This document shows, in pieces, positions 18,131 to 26,944 of a stretch of DNA of 64,000 nt. The notes below the pieces were generated by a model. It ran no database searches. It saw nothing but the letters and a program-made list of their open reading frames with translations, and was not told the origin of the DNA. The translations under genes were made by a program, and so were the position numbers. Numbering within the stretch: position 1 is the stretch's first letter; each line of letters starts with the position of its first letter. This DNA comes from Fibrobacter sp. (GTDB lineage: Bacteria; Fibrobacterota; Fibrobacteria; Fibrobacterales; Fibrobacteraceae), in NCBI GenBank assembly GCA_017642335.1, contig JAGCPF010000037.1:1-64000 (forward strand), in the 5' to 3' direction.

Positions 18131-18508
18131 CTACTCCAGCGCTTCGCGAATCTGCTGGATAAAGTCCATCTCCTCGGGAGATACATTCGTCTCGTTGTCG
18201 TCTTCACGGGAGGCGTCCGCTATCTTGAGCATGGACTCGAGAACTTTGCTCTTGAATTCGCCCGATTCGTTCTTCAGGGCTTCGACACAGGCGCCAGCAC
18301 GGTCCTTTGCCGATGAAAAACGGGCATAGGTATCATTAAAATCGTCCCAAGACACATCCGGGGTCAGTTCGTCATGGATTTTGTCCAAAGCATCGCTTTC
18401 GGCCTGCGTCGCCGAAGCGGAGCTGGGCAAAAGTTTGTCTGTCTCGTTTTCGTGGTAAAGGCAAGCCACCTGCCAGGAGAGAATCAATAGAGCCATGTTC
18501 GGATTCAT
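18131..18508 (-). CDS. Small acidic hypothetical protein
   Basis: A 125-residue protein, helix-rich and acidic, with a short hydrophobic N-terminus (MALLILSWQVACLYHE). The C-terminal ETNVSPEEMDFIQQIREAL faintly recalls TerB-like helical domains, but I would not name it on that. The start could be either of two in-frame ATGs (18508 or 18496). Neighbours on both sides are unrelated. Confidence 0.5.
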   Translation of the reverse strand: MNPNMALLILSWQVACLYHENETDKLLPSSASATQAESDALDKIHDELTPDVSWDDFNDTYARFSSAKDRAGACVEALKNESGEFKSKVLESMLKIADASREDDNETNVSPEEMDFIQQIREALE

Positions 18509-18548
18509 CGTAGACCTCGTAGTTATGGATTGAAATATAAGAAAAAAG

Positions 18549-18743
18549 GATCGAGGCTCGAGGTGCGAGGCACGAGGCTAGTGAAAAGATTCACGCACTT
18601 CGTGCGTCAATATAAGACGGCGAAGCCGTGATCCCCCCCCTAGTTTCCAGATCCTAGTCTCTAGATCCAAGTCTCTAGATTCTCTGATAGAGATTGCTTC
18701 AGGGCTATGCCCTTCGCAATGACAACCAAGGCGAATGCCATTT
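18549..18743. repeat. Composite intergenic repeat, copy 1
   Basis: Starts with five degenerate heptamers (GATCGAG, GCTCGAG, GTGCGAG, GCACGAG, GCTAGTG). Then come two small hairpins (CGCACTTCGTGCG; CGGCGAAGCCG), a CTAGAT-rich stretch and a GATTGC...GCAATGAC element ending AACCAAGGCGAATGCC. The same order is found at 31303-31475. Non-coding. Confidence 0.75.
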
Positions 18744-18748
18744 TTTTC

Positions 18749-18901
18749 TCTCTCGTCTCTCGTCTGTAGCCGCGCAGCGGCGTTCTCCTCATAGAGGATA
18801 ACTCTACTAAGGCACTAAAGTGCCTAGTATCGTTTATCTCGTCTATTTCACCAACCACCGTCTACCGCCTACTGTCTACTGCCTACTTCCTACTGCTTAC
18901 T
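18749..18901. repeat. Heptamer arrays upstream of dnaX
   Basis: Two blocks. 18749-18790 has CTCTCTC, GTCTCTC, GTCTGTA, then a GCCGC-GCA-GCGGC hairpin and TTCTCCT. 18857-18901 has six units ACCGTCT, ACCGCCT, ACTGTCT, ACTGCCT, ACTTCCT, ACTGCTT. The second ends 21 nt before the dnaX ATG. They are degenerate, with fixed 7-bp spacing. Confidence 0.75.
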
Positions 18902-18921
18902 ATTTTACTATATTGCCCAGC

Positions 18922-20649
18922 ATGGCATACGTAGCAATGGCGCGAAAGTGGCGCCCACAATCTTTCTCCGACATGGTCGGTCAGGAGCATATCGCTAAAA
19001 CGCTCCAGAACGCAATCGAGGGAGGACGTCTCCACCATGCGTTCCTGTTTACCGGCACCCGCGGTGTAGGCAAGACCACCTCGGCCCGTATTCTCGCACG
19101 TACCCTCAACTGCAAGGGCGGCGACCCGCTCCACCCGTGCGGCGAGTGCGAAAGCTGCAAAGACATCTCGGGCGGCAACCCGATGGACGTCTACGAAATC
19201 GACGCCGCGTCCAACACGAGTGTCGACAACATCCGCGACGTGATCGAGCGCGTCCAGTACCCGCCCGTCATCGGCAAATACAAGATTTTCATCATCGACG
19301 AAGTCCACATGCTCTCGACTGGTGCCTTCAACGCCCTCCTCAAGACGCTCGAGGAACCCCCTCCGCATGTGATTTTCATCTTTGCGACGACCGAAGTCAA
19401 CAAGGTTCCGCAGACCATCCTCAGCCGCGTGCAGCGTTTTGACTTCAAGCGCCTCACCATCGACCAGATCCGCAGCCGCCTGCGCTTCATCTGCGAGCAA
19501 GAAGGCATCAACGCCTCCGACGAGGCCCTCGACATCTTCGCCGAGAAGGCCGACGGGTCCATGCGTGACGGTCTTACCTACTTTGACCAGGCCTACGCCT
19601 TTACCGGCAACGAGATGACCGCCGAATCGGTGCGTTCCATCCTCGGCATCCCGCCCGTAGAGCTCTTTTTCGCCCTGATCCAGTCTATCGCCGCCCACGA
19701 CCTCAAAGGTTGCTTCAAGATGGTCGACGAAGCCGTCAAGATTGGCATTGAGTTTACCCCGCTCCTTGACGGTTTCGGCAAGTTCCTGCGCAACCTGATT
19801 TACAGCCGCCTCGACGCATTTACCGCCGACGCGCTGAACATCTCGGATGAAGTTTATTCTAAATACAAGTCGACGGCTCCCGAACTTTCGAACGGGGACC
19901 TGCTCCGCATCAGCAAGATGCTCATCGATCTGCAGGGCACGCTGCGCTACAGCACGAACCCGCGACTCCTCGTCGAGACCACCTTCGCGCGAATGGCCTG
20001 GCTCGACCGACTCACGGACCTCCGCAGGGCGCTTGCCGCGATAAACGACCCCAAGAATGCCGATTCCGAGGCGTTAAAAAAAAAAGTAACTGAAGTATCT
20101 GCCATGATAGACGCCCAGGAACAGGCCAAGGCGTCTTACAGTGACCCCTTCGCAAGTCTTCGGGATGGCGGAAACGGGACTTATTCCCGTTATGAAATCA
20201 CGGCGGCCTGGCCCTCGATCCTCTCTTCCTTCGCCGACGACGGGGACCTCGTATTTTCGGCAGCACTGAACGGCACCGTCCTCGAAGCAGGCGACCTCCA
20301 GGCCACACCATTCCCGCTGTCGCTCGTATTCATTGGCGATACGGCACAACCGACCTCCTGGGGCTACAAACAGTTCATGGAGCACCCGGAATACATCCAG
20401 CGCCTGCAAAACAAACTGGAAGACCTGCTGCAAACTGCCATAACACTTGGCGTCAAGACGCGAGCCTACACCGAAACAGAACTGCAACAGCGCCTGGCCG
20501 CAAAAATGAGCCCCTTCGAACTTGACCTTCAAAAGGATCCGTCGCTGGCAAAGCTCAAGGAACTGTTCGCAGCGGAACTCGTCTACTCGCGCAAGCTGGC
20601 TGGCATGGCCCCCATCCAGACCGACGAATATATGGAACAGGACAGCTAG
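18922..20649 (+). CDS. dnaX: DNA polymerase III subunit tau/gamma DnaX
   Basis: Clamp-loader ATPase of the replicase. From the ATG at 18922 (MAYVAMARKWRPQSF) there are 575 residues: Walker A GTRGVGKTTSARI (~41-53), zinc site CGECESCKD, Walker B IFIIDEVHM, sensor region FATTEVNKVPQTI and SRVQRFDF, then domain III to ~385 and the tau-specific C-terminal part. A start at 18820 would translate a heptamer array and is rejected. At codons 386-388 lies an unbroken run of ten A; both alternative frames stop within three codons, predicting a ~389-residue gamma form. The 3' end has a 24-bp tandem duplication. ybaB follows, as in many bacteria. Confidence 0.96.
   Translation: MAYVAMARKWRPQSFSDMVGQEHIAKTLQNAIEGGRLHHAFLFTGTRGVGKTTSARILARTLNCKGGDPLHPCGECESCKDISGGNPMDVYEIDAASNTSVDNIRDVIERVQYPPVIGKYKIFIIDEVHMLSTGAFNALLKTLEEPPPHVIFIFATTEVNKVPQTILSRVQRFDFKRLTIDQIRSRLRFICEQEGINASDEALDIFAEKADGSMRDGLTYFDQAYAFTGNEMTAESVRSILGIPPVELFFALIQSIAAHDLKGCFKMVDEAVKIGIEFTPLLDGFGKFLRNLIYSRLDAFTADALNISDEVYSKYKSTAPELSNGDLLRISKMLIDLQGTLRYSTNPRLLVETTFARMAWLDRLTDLRRALAAINDPKNADSEALKKKVTEVSAMIDAQEQAKASYSDPFASLRDGGNGTYSRYEITAAWPSILSSFADDGDLVFSAALNGTVLEAGDLQATPFPLSLVFIGDTAQPTSWGYKQFMEHPEYIQRLQNKLEDLLQTAITLGVKTRAYTETELQQRLAAKMSPFELDLQKDPSLAKLKELFAAELVYSRKLAGMAPIQTDEYMEQDS
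20076..20085 (+). promoter_or_regulatory. A10 slippage/frameshift site in dnaX
   Basis: Ten A in frame as TTA AAA AAA AAA GTA. The -1 frame reads AGT AAC TGA and the +1 frame AAG TAA, so slippage either way ends translation. A GAGG at 20068-20071 sits about 11 nt before the last AAA, like the internal Shine-Dalgarno stimulators of bacterial dnaX frameshifting, and an inverted repeat AGACGCC/GGCGTCT (20109-20136) lies downstream. Thermus dnaX uses an A9 run by transcriptional slippage. Confidence 0.7.
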
Positions 20650-20678
20650 GTTTCTATGGAACAGGACAGCTAGGTTTC
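20631..20678 (+). repeat. 24-bp perfect tandem duplication at the dnaX stop
   Basis: Unit 20631-20654 is repeated exactly at 20655-20678. The first copy contains the last dnaX codons (MEQDS) and the stop; the second copies them downstream in the spacer to ybaB. Confidence 0.9.
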
Positions 20679-20739
20679 CGCAAAGCAAAAAAATTTATTA
20701 GTTTTCACCCAGATTGTAAAAACAGATAAGGAGTCCCCC

Positions 20740-21048
20740 ATGGACATGAGCAAAATGTTGAAAGACCTTCAGAAAATGCAGAACAAGATGCTGAAGGCAC
20801 AGAGTGACCTCAAAGCCCAGAGCTTCGAAGCCGAAGCCGGCGGCGGAATGGTGAAGGTGGCCATGAACGGCAAGGGCGTCATCACCATGATCAAAATCAA
20901 CCCGGATGCCGTCGACAAGGACGATGTGGAAGCCCTCGAAGACCTCGTCATGGCTGCCGTAAACTCCGCCGTCAAGAAAAAGGACGACGCGACACAGTCC
21001 AGCCTGAGCGACATCACCGGCGGGATGAAGATTCCCGGACTCATGTAG
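20740..21048 (+). CDS. YbaB/EbfC family nucleoid-associated protein
   Basis: A 102-residue dimeric DNA-binding protein of the YbaB family. The sequence has the N-terminal helix MSKMLKDLQKMQNKMLKAQ, the beta region GGGMVKVAMNGKGVITMIKI and the KINPDAVDKDDVEALEDLVMAA segment. A strong ribosome site AAGGAG precedes the ATG. The dnaX-ybaB order is a classic conserved pair, though recR is not next here. Confidence 0.93.
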   Translation: MDMSKMLKDLQKMQNKMLKAQSDLKAQSFEAEAGGGMVKVAMNGKGVITMIKINPDAVDKDDVEALEDLVMAAVNSAVKKKDDATQSSLSDITGGMKIPGLM

Positions 21049-21148
21049 CTTTCTTGCGCGAAAGCGTGATATCTGTCACAAAAGGCCCAAAAAGACCATT
21101 TTTAATCCCCTTTTGTCCGCCAAAAACAACTTTTCATCTAACAAACGC

Positions 21149-21179
21149 AAAAACGCCCTTAAAAAAAGGGCGTTTTTTT
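21149..21179 (+). terminator. Rho-independent terminator after ybaB
   Basis: Stem AAACGCCCTT / AAGGGCGTTT with an A5 loop and a T run. Confidence 0.88.
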
Positions 21180-21224
21180 AGTAAATTTGGCGCATTATTA
21201 TAATTAGTTATATTAGGAGCAGGA

Positions 21225-22634
21225 ATGTCAAGGAAATACGTAATCCTTCCAGCTATCGCGATAGGCCTCATCGCCCCCTCTTGGGCAGGAACGGTCTACA
21301 CCCGCGAAGAAGCTGTAAAAATCGCTCTCGAAAAATCAACGGAAATCCAATCCGCCCAGGAAGATTTAGTGTCGACAACATCCCAAGTGGATGGTGGCTA
21401 CGGACTCGCATATCCGTCCATCGACCTCAACGCCACGGTAACGCGAATTTTCGGTCTACCCGACGTTGACATGAAAGACCTATCTATGGCGAATGAATTG
21501 GTTGCAAAGGGTAAGGAGATGGGCCTTGATGATCCCTCCCCATGGGACGAGATGGCATTCGGAGCAATCAACGGAGTCGCAAACGGCATGAAGGCTCAAG
21601 GCTACCGCTGGCAGACAAGTGTTGGCCTCACGGCGACCCAAATTCTCTATTCCGGCGGAAAGGTCGGTACCGGCATCGACATTGCAAAATCCGCAAAACA
21701 CGTGAGCGAAATCGCCCTCGACAACAAGAAGGCCGAAGTCCGCTACAACGTGGAAAATGCTTTCAACCAGCTCATCTTCATGGATTCCTCGATTGTCATC
21801 CTCGAAGAAAGCATCAAACTGACTCAGAGCTATGTTGACCTGGCCGTCAACAACCAGAAGAGCGGTCTGGGTACAGAGCTGGACGTCATCCGCGCACAGC
21901 TCCAGCTCGACGAACTCCAGTCCACGCTGGAAAAGACCAACAAGACCCGCGTCGTTGCGCGCAACAACCTGCTTCTGACTATGGGCCTCCCCTTCGAAGC
22001 CGACGTCCAATTCCAGGGAACACTCCGTAGCCCCGAAGAAAAAGTAGTCATACCGGACACCTCCATGGCAAACGTCAAGAAGCGCCGCAAAGAGCTTGCC
22101 ATGCTGGAAGAAAGCGAAAAAATCCAGTCCAAGCTCATCGATCTCGAAAAAGGAGACTATCTCCCCACGGTCGTCCTGGTCGGTGGCCTCAAGTACGGCA
22201 ACAACCAGAATACCATCAAGGACTGGAATCGTCCGAATTGGGACAACATCAACAAATATGTCGCCCTGAGCGCGACCATGAACCTGTTTAACGGCATGCA
22301 GACCCGCGAAAAGGTCACCCAGGCAAAGTCCGGCCTGCGTTCCACCCAAATCCAGAAGGAATCAGCCGAGCGCGGATTCCGCCTGCAGATTGAATCCTGC
22401 GTGAACAACCTTAACGACGCCGAACAGCAGCTCGGCATCAAGAAGCGCTCTGTGGAACTGGCTCAGAAAAACCAGATATTGACAGAAGCCTCCTACAACG
22501 TGGGCAAGGAAACGCAACTGAACCTGCTCGAATCCACAATGAAGCTCCGCAACGCGAAGCTCAACTACATGGAAGCGATTCTGAACTGGAACAATGCCTA
22601 TAACGCCTTATTGCAGGCTACCGGAGAATATTAA
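21225..22634 (+). CDS. TolC-family outer membrane efflux protein
   Basis: A 469-residue outer membrane channel component. A signal peptide ends at SWAG (about residue 22), followed by TREEAVKIALEKSTEIQSA, the first of two OEP repeats, with long coiled-coil helices (EESIKLTQSYVDLAVNNQ...GLGTELDVIRAQLQL; LAQKNQILTEASYNVGKETQLNLLES). The ribosome site is AGGAG. It is the first gene of a three-gene tripartite pump operon with the adaptor and RND transporter that follow. The substrate cannot be inferred. Confidence 0.93.
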   Translation: MSRKYVILPAIAIGLIAPSWAGTVYTREEAVKIALEKSTEIQSAQEDLVSTTSQVDGGYGLAYPSIDLNATVTRIFGLPDVDMKDLSMANELVAKGKEMGLDDPSPWDEMAFGAINGVANGMKAQGYRWQTSVGLTATQILYSGGKVGTGIDIAKSAKHVSEIALDNKKAEVRYNVENAFNQLIFMDSSIVILEESIKLTQSYVDLAVNNQKSGLGTELDVIRAQLQLDELQSTLEKTNKTRVVARNNLLLTMGLPFEADVQFQGTLRSPEEKVVIPDTSMANVKKRRKELAMLEESEKIQSKLIDLEKGDYLPTVVLVGGLKYGNNQNTIKDWNRPNWDNINKYVALSATMNLFNGMQTREKVTQAKSGLRSTQIQKESAERGFRLQIESCVNNLNDAEQQLGIKKRSVELAQKNQILTEASYNVGKETQLNLLESTMKLRNAKLNYMEAILNWNNAYNALLQATGEY

Positions 22635-22647
22635 GAGGAAGAAGAAC

Positions 22648-23700
22648 ATGAACAACATCATCAAATCCATCGCCACTCTCAGTGCTATTTCGCTTCTCCT
22701 CGCAGGTTGCGAAGCTTTCGACAAGAAAGAGGAAAGCCAGAAGCAGAAGCCCACGACCATCGAAGAAATCCAAGCAGAAAAGGGCAAGCCCGCTCGAGTC
22801 GTGAAAGCTGGAGTCGCAAAGCTCAACGATGTGCGCAAATTCAGCGGATCCATCGAAGGCATGCAGGTAAACAGGGCCATTTCCAAGATGGGAGACCCCC
22901 TCGCCAAGGTCTACGTCGCCGTCGGCAGCGTGGTCAAGAAAGACCAGGTGCTCGCCGAATACCTCTTCACGGGCGACAACACCCAGTACCAGCAGGCTCA
23001 GGAACAGGTAGCCCTGCAAGAAAAGGCAATCGCCCGCTTGCGCGAAGTCTACGAAAAGGGCGGAGTGAGCCAGCAAGACCTCGAACAGGCTGAGTCCGGA
23101 CTGAAGATTGCCAAGATGAACCTCGAAACGGCTCGCCGCGCCACCTTGATCCTCGCCCCCGAAGCGGGCGTCGTCACGGAACTCAATTTCCAGGTCGGAC
23201 AGGCTCCGGGTGTGGGTGGTGTGTTCTGCACGATTGCCAAACTCGACCAGGTCATCCTCAAGCTGAACGTCACGAGCCAGGACATCGGCTACTTCAAGAA
23301 GGGCACCACGGCAACAGTCACCCTGAACGGCAACAAGATCGAAGGCCAGGTCACTCTCGTTCCGCTCGCAGCCAACCCGCAGACCCGTTTCTTCCCGGTC
23401 GAAGTCACCTTCGACAACAAGGATCGTAACCTCCTCCCGGGCATGTACGTGACCGCCGAAGTCGACACCCGCGAAGTCGAAGGCGTCATTGTCCCGCTCG
23501 AAGCCGTTGTCTACCGTAACGGAGTCAACACCATCTGGACCGTCACCGAAGACAACAAGGCCAAGCGCAAGATTGTCAAGCTCGGTGTACAGACCCAGGA
23601 CGATGTCCAGATTCTCGAAGGCATCAATTCCGGCGAAACGATCATGGTCGAAGGCCAGTCCCGCATGAACGACGGCGACAAGGTGCTGGTGGTTGAATAG
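22648..23700 (+). CDS. RND efflux periplasmic adaptor (HlyD/AcrA family) lipoprotein
   Basis: Membrane fusion protein linking the TolC-type channel and the RND pump. The start at 22648 gives MNNIIKSIATLSAISLLLAGC with the lipobox cysteine at residue 21, preceded by an AAGAGGAAGAAG ribosome region. Then come the lipoyl/barrel-sandwich halves (VYVAVGSVVKKDQVLAEY; ILAPEAGVVTELNFQVGQ) around a short hairpin of helices, and a beta-barrel domain (NRNLLPGMY-like RNLLPGMYVTAEVD). The upstream frame to 22594 overlaps the tolC gene and is not needed. Confidence 0.93.
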   Translation: MNNIIKSIATLSAISLLLAGCEAFDKKEESQKQKPTTIEEIQAEKGKPARVVKAGVAKLNDVRKFSGSIEGMQVNRAISKMGDPLAKVYVAVGSVVKKDQVLAEYLFTGDNTQYQQAQEQVALQEKAIARLREVYEKGGVSQQDLEQAESGLKIAKMNLETARRATLILAPEAGVVTELNFQVGQAPGVGGVFCTIAKLDQVILKLNVTSQDIGYFKKGTTATVTLNGNKIEGQVTLVPLAANPQTRFFPVEVTFDNKDRNLLPGMYVTAEVDTREVEGVIVPLEAVVYRNGVNTIWTVTEDNKAKRKIVKLGVQTQDDVQILEGINSGETIMVEGQSRMNDGDKVLVVE

Positions 23701-23713
23701 GAGATTTTGCTGA

Positions 23714-26700
23714 ATGATTAAGGCCAGTATCTACAAACCGATTACCATGCTCATGGTCATCTTGACCGTGGTGGTTTTCGGTCTCTATACATATACCATG
23801 ATGGTGGTGGACCTGATGCCGAAATTCGACGTCCCTGTGGTCACCGCGACCATCATTTACCAAGGCGCAAGCCCTGAAGAAATCGAATCGACGATTATCA
23901 AGCCCCTCGAAGACCAGGTGGAACTGGTGGACGGTATTGACTACGTGCAATCCATCTGTCTTGAGAACTACGGCATTATCGTCGCCATGTTCAACATGGG
24001 CATCAACGTCGACGTAGCCGCAAACGACGTTCGTTCCAAGATTGACCTTGCTTCGATCAACTTCCCCGACGCCGTGCAGCCACCGATTATCGCCAAGGTG
24101 GACATCAATGGCGCCGCCATCATGTCCATATCCTTCACCGGTCCCATGAACTCCACGGAACTCCGCCAGAAGGTGGAAGACGATATCGAACCGCTTTTCA
24201 CTTCCGTCTCGGGCGTGGCTAGCGTGGACATCTTCGGCGGTACGACCCGCCAGATTTCCATTGAGCTCGACAAGGACAAGATGAAGGACAGGAACATCGA
24301 CATCGCCACCATCATGGGGCTGTTCGGGCAATCGAACATCAACTACCCCGTCGGCGAAGTCATCGGCAAGCACAAGAATACAAGCGTACGTACCTCCGGT
24401 AAGTTCCAGACCCTCGAAGAAATCCAGAACATGGACATCCCGACCGCAACAGGAGTCATCAAGCTCTCCGAAATTGCCGTCGTAAAAGACACTATTGAGA
24501 CCGTGACCTCGGCATCGCGCTTCAACGGAACGAACTCCGTCTCCCTCGATATAAAGAAACGTTCCGACGCAAACGTGGTGGACGTTTCCAAGAACGTGCT
24601 CAAGCGCATGGACGAAATCCAAAAGACGCTTCCCCCGGGATTCGAGCTCCACCTGGTTTACGACAAGTCCGAAGCCGTTAACGAATCCATCCAGAACGTT
24701 ATCCAGAACATCCTCATCGCTATCGGTCTTACGGCGGGCCTCTTGCTCCTCTTCCTCGGCAAGTTCTCGACCATGCTTATCGCAGCCCTCACGATGCCGA
24801 TTTCTGTGATTGGCGCCTTTACGCTCATGTACTTCGCAGGCTTCGGCATCAACATGATGTCCCTGATGGCTCTTTCGTCATCTGTGGGCTTGCTCGTGAC
24901 AAACTCCATCGTGGTGCTCGAGAACATCAACGAAAAGCTAAAGCTCGGTCTCGATCCGAAGGAAGCCGCCTACAAGGGAACCTCCGAAATCATGGTCGCC
25001 ATCATGGCATCGACGCTTACCAACGTGTGCGTGTTCGTGCCTATCGCCTTCATGAAGTCCATCGCCGGTATCTTCTTCCGCACCTTCGGCTTGACTATGG
25101 TGTTCGCCACCTTCGTTTCGCTCCTCATGACATTCACGTTGACCCCGCTCATGGCAGCCTACCTCTTCAAGGGCAAGAAAAAGGACGAATTCGGCAACAT
25201 CATCGAAAGCAAGCCCACTATCGGCGAACGCATCTTCGGCATATTCCCCATGGTAATGAACGGCGTGCGTTTCGTTTACCTCAAGACGCTTTCGTTCTGC
25301 CTTTCTGTGCCAGGTGTGCTTGTCCAGGTTGCAGCCCTTGTCGGCATGATTGTCTTTGTCGGTGGTTTGGCCAAGAACTTCCTGACGGTCGAAATCATGC
25401 CTAAGCAGGACCAGGGCATGATAAGCGTCAAGCTCGAAATGCCCGTGGGTACCAACATCGAGACAACCGACAGCGTGGCTCGAATTATCGAAAGTCGATT
25501 GAAGGACGTCCCCGAGATTGTCCATTACAGCATGAACGTGGGTGGTTCGAATGGTTTCACCACAGTGAACCAGGCGACCATGCGCATAAGGCTCCTCAAG
25601 GACAGAGAAGGTCGTAAACGTAGCACAGACCAGATTGTCGACTCCCTACGTCCGTACCTCGCCAACATCCCGGATGCATTCATTTCCATCAAGTCGGCCT
25701 CCGCCTCCGAAATGAGCAACAACTCCATGGGTGATGTGGTGCTCGAAGTGAACGGCCTGCATGCGGACTCCGTCATCAAGGCGTCTGAACTCATAATGGA
25801 CCGCATCAAGGACAAAATTAACGGAATCGTCGACGTCAAGACCAGCTACGAAGCCGGTAAGCCTGAAATCCGCCTTGTCCCGAACCGCCAGGCGCTTGCC
25901 GACTACGGCATGACGCTCCAAACCGTCGCCACCTTCAACTACATCGCAGTGAGCGGCTACGAAGCCGGCCAGTTCACCGACGACGGCGAAGAATACGACG
26001 TGTACGTGCGCATGATGGAAAAAGACCGCAAGAACCATAGCGACATCGAAGATTTGCCAATCCTTACACCTAAGGGCTACGTGAGCGCCCGAGACCTCTT
26101 CTTCATCGAAGACGGTGCCGGTCCGACGCGTATCGACCGCAAGCGCAAGCGCACCCGTGTCGACGTTTCGATGAACCTCCTGCCCGAACACACGACCGGT
26201 GAAATCATGGGCAAGGTGGGCCAGTTGGCGGCAAGCATGAAGGACGAAATCCCGGAAGGCATCACATTCAGCTTCGGTGGCCAGGCAGACATGCAAGACG
26301 ACATGGTGGCGGAATTCAAGGCCGCAATCATCATGGCCATTCTCCTTACCTACATCCTGCTTGTCGCCCTCCTCGAAAGTTTCGCCCAGCCGTTCATTAT
26401 TATGACGACCATTCCGATGGGCGCTATCGGTGTGCTGCTTTCTCTCATCCTCACCGGAAAGGCGCTTTCCATGATTGCCCTTATGGCTATCGTGATGCTT
26501 ATCGGTGTGGTGGTGAACAACGCCATCTTGCTACTAGACGAATCCAACAGGCTATTGCGAAGCGGAAGCATGGGAAGACGTTCAGCCATGATGACGGCCG
26601 CAAAGACAAAGTTCCAGCCGATTGTGCTTGCGACGTTCGCTTCCGTGGTGGCACAGCTCCCGCTGGCATTCGCCGTCGGTGGTGACGTGGCAGCAATGAC

Positions 26701-26857
26701 CCAGCCGATGGGTATCGCCTCGGTCGGCGGCCTCATCGTGTCCGCCATCCTGACCATGTACCTGGTGCCCACTTTCTTCTGGCTCCCGAACGCTCTCACG
26801 AATAAGGCCAAGAAGATGAAGAATAAGATTCAGACTAGGCTGCATTCGAAGGCATAA
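23714..26857 (+). CDS. RND-family efflux transporter, inner-membrane subunit
   Basis: A 1047-residue AcrB/HAE1-type pump. TM1 is at residues ~8-30, porter domains follow, TM2-6 lie at ~340-480, a second porter half, and TM8-12 at ~870-1030. Motifs include GASPEEIESTI, DQVELVDGIDYVQS and the second-half VEIMPKQDQGMISV. The TM4 proton-relay site, normally Val-Asp-Asp/Asn, reads VTNSIVVLEN here (Thr396, Asn397), and the TM10 position equivalent to AcrB Lys940 is Asn935. The first change removes a conserved Asp, so energy coupling may differ. It is the last gene of the tripartite operon. Confidence 0.93.
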   Translation: MIKASIYKPITMLMVILTVVVFGLYTYTMMVVDLMPKFDVPVVTATIIYQGASPEEIESTIIKPLEDQVELVDGIDYVQSICLENYGIIVAMFNMGINVDVAANDVRSKIDLASINFPDAVQPPIIAKVDINGAAIMSISFTGPMNSTELRQKVEDDIEPLFTSVSGVASVDIFGGTTRQISIELDKDKMKDRNIDIATIMGLFGQSNINYPVGEVIGKHKNTSVRTSGKFQTLEEIQNMDIPTATGVIKLSEIAVVKDTIETVTSASRFNGTNSVSLDIKKRSDANVVDVSKNVLKRMDEIQKTLPPGFELHLVYDKSEAVNESIQNVIQNILIAIGLTAGLLLLFLGKFSTMLIAALTMPISVIGAFTLMYFAGFGINMMSLMALSSSVGLLVTNSIVVLENINEKLKLGLDPKEAAYKGTSEIMVAIMASTLTNVCVFVPIAFMKSIAGIFFRTFGLTMVFATFVSLLMTFTLTPLMAAYLFKGKKKDEFGNIIESKPTIGERIFGIFPMVMNGVRFVYLKTLSFCLSVPGVLVQVAALVGMIVFVGGLAKNFLTVEIMPKQDQGMISVKLEMPVGTNIETTDSVARIIESRLKDVPEIVHYSMNVGGSNGFTTVNQATMRIRLLKDREGRKRSTDQIVDSLRPYLANIPDAFISIKSASASEMSNNSMGDVVLEVNGLHADSVIKASELIMDRIKDKINGIVDVKTSYEAGKPEIRLVPNRQALADYGMTLQTVATFNYIAVSGYEAGQFTDDGEEYDVYVRMMEKDRKNHSDIEDLPILTPKGYVSARDLFFIEDGAGPTRIDRKRKRTRVDVSMNLLPEHTTGEIMGKVGQLAASMKDEIPEGITFSFGGQADMQDDMVAEFKAAIIMAILLTYILLVALLESFAQPFIIMTTIPMGAIGVLLSLILTGKALSMIALMAIVMLIGVVVNNAILLLDESNRLLRSGSMGRRSAMMTAAKTKFQPIVLATFASVVAQLPLAFAVGGDVAAMTQPMGIASVGGLIVSAILTMYLVPTFFWLPNALTNKAKKMKNKIQTRLHSKA

Positions 26858-26877
26858 CCTCTTCGGAAATTTTAACA

Positions 26878-26917
26878 CAAGTCCCGCCCGCATCCCTGCC
26901 GGCGGGGCTTGTTTTTT
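26878..26917 (+). terminator. Rho-independent terminator after the RND operon
   Basis: 11-bp stem CAAGTCCCGCC / GGCGGGGCTTG (one G-U pair), 12-nt loop, six T. Confidence 0.88.
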
Positions 26918-26944
26918 CTCATGCCGTTTTGTAGTTTGCGGGGC

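Noticed and set aside
18549..18901. Possible CRISPR array
   Set aside because: Units are 7 bp, contiguous and degenerate with no spacers, and no cas gene is present.
18820..18921. N-terminal extension of DnaX by 34 residues
   Set aside because: It would translate a heptamer array; the DnaX family starts at the MAYVAMARKWRP block, whose ATG is at 18922.
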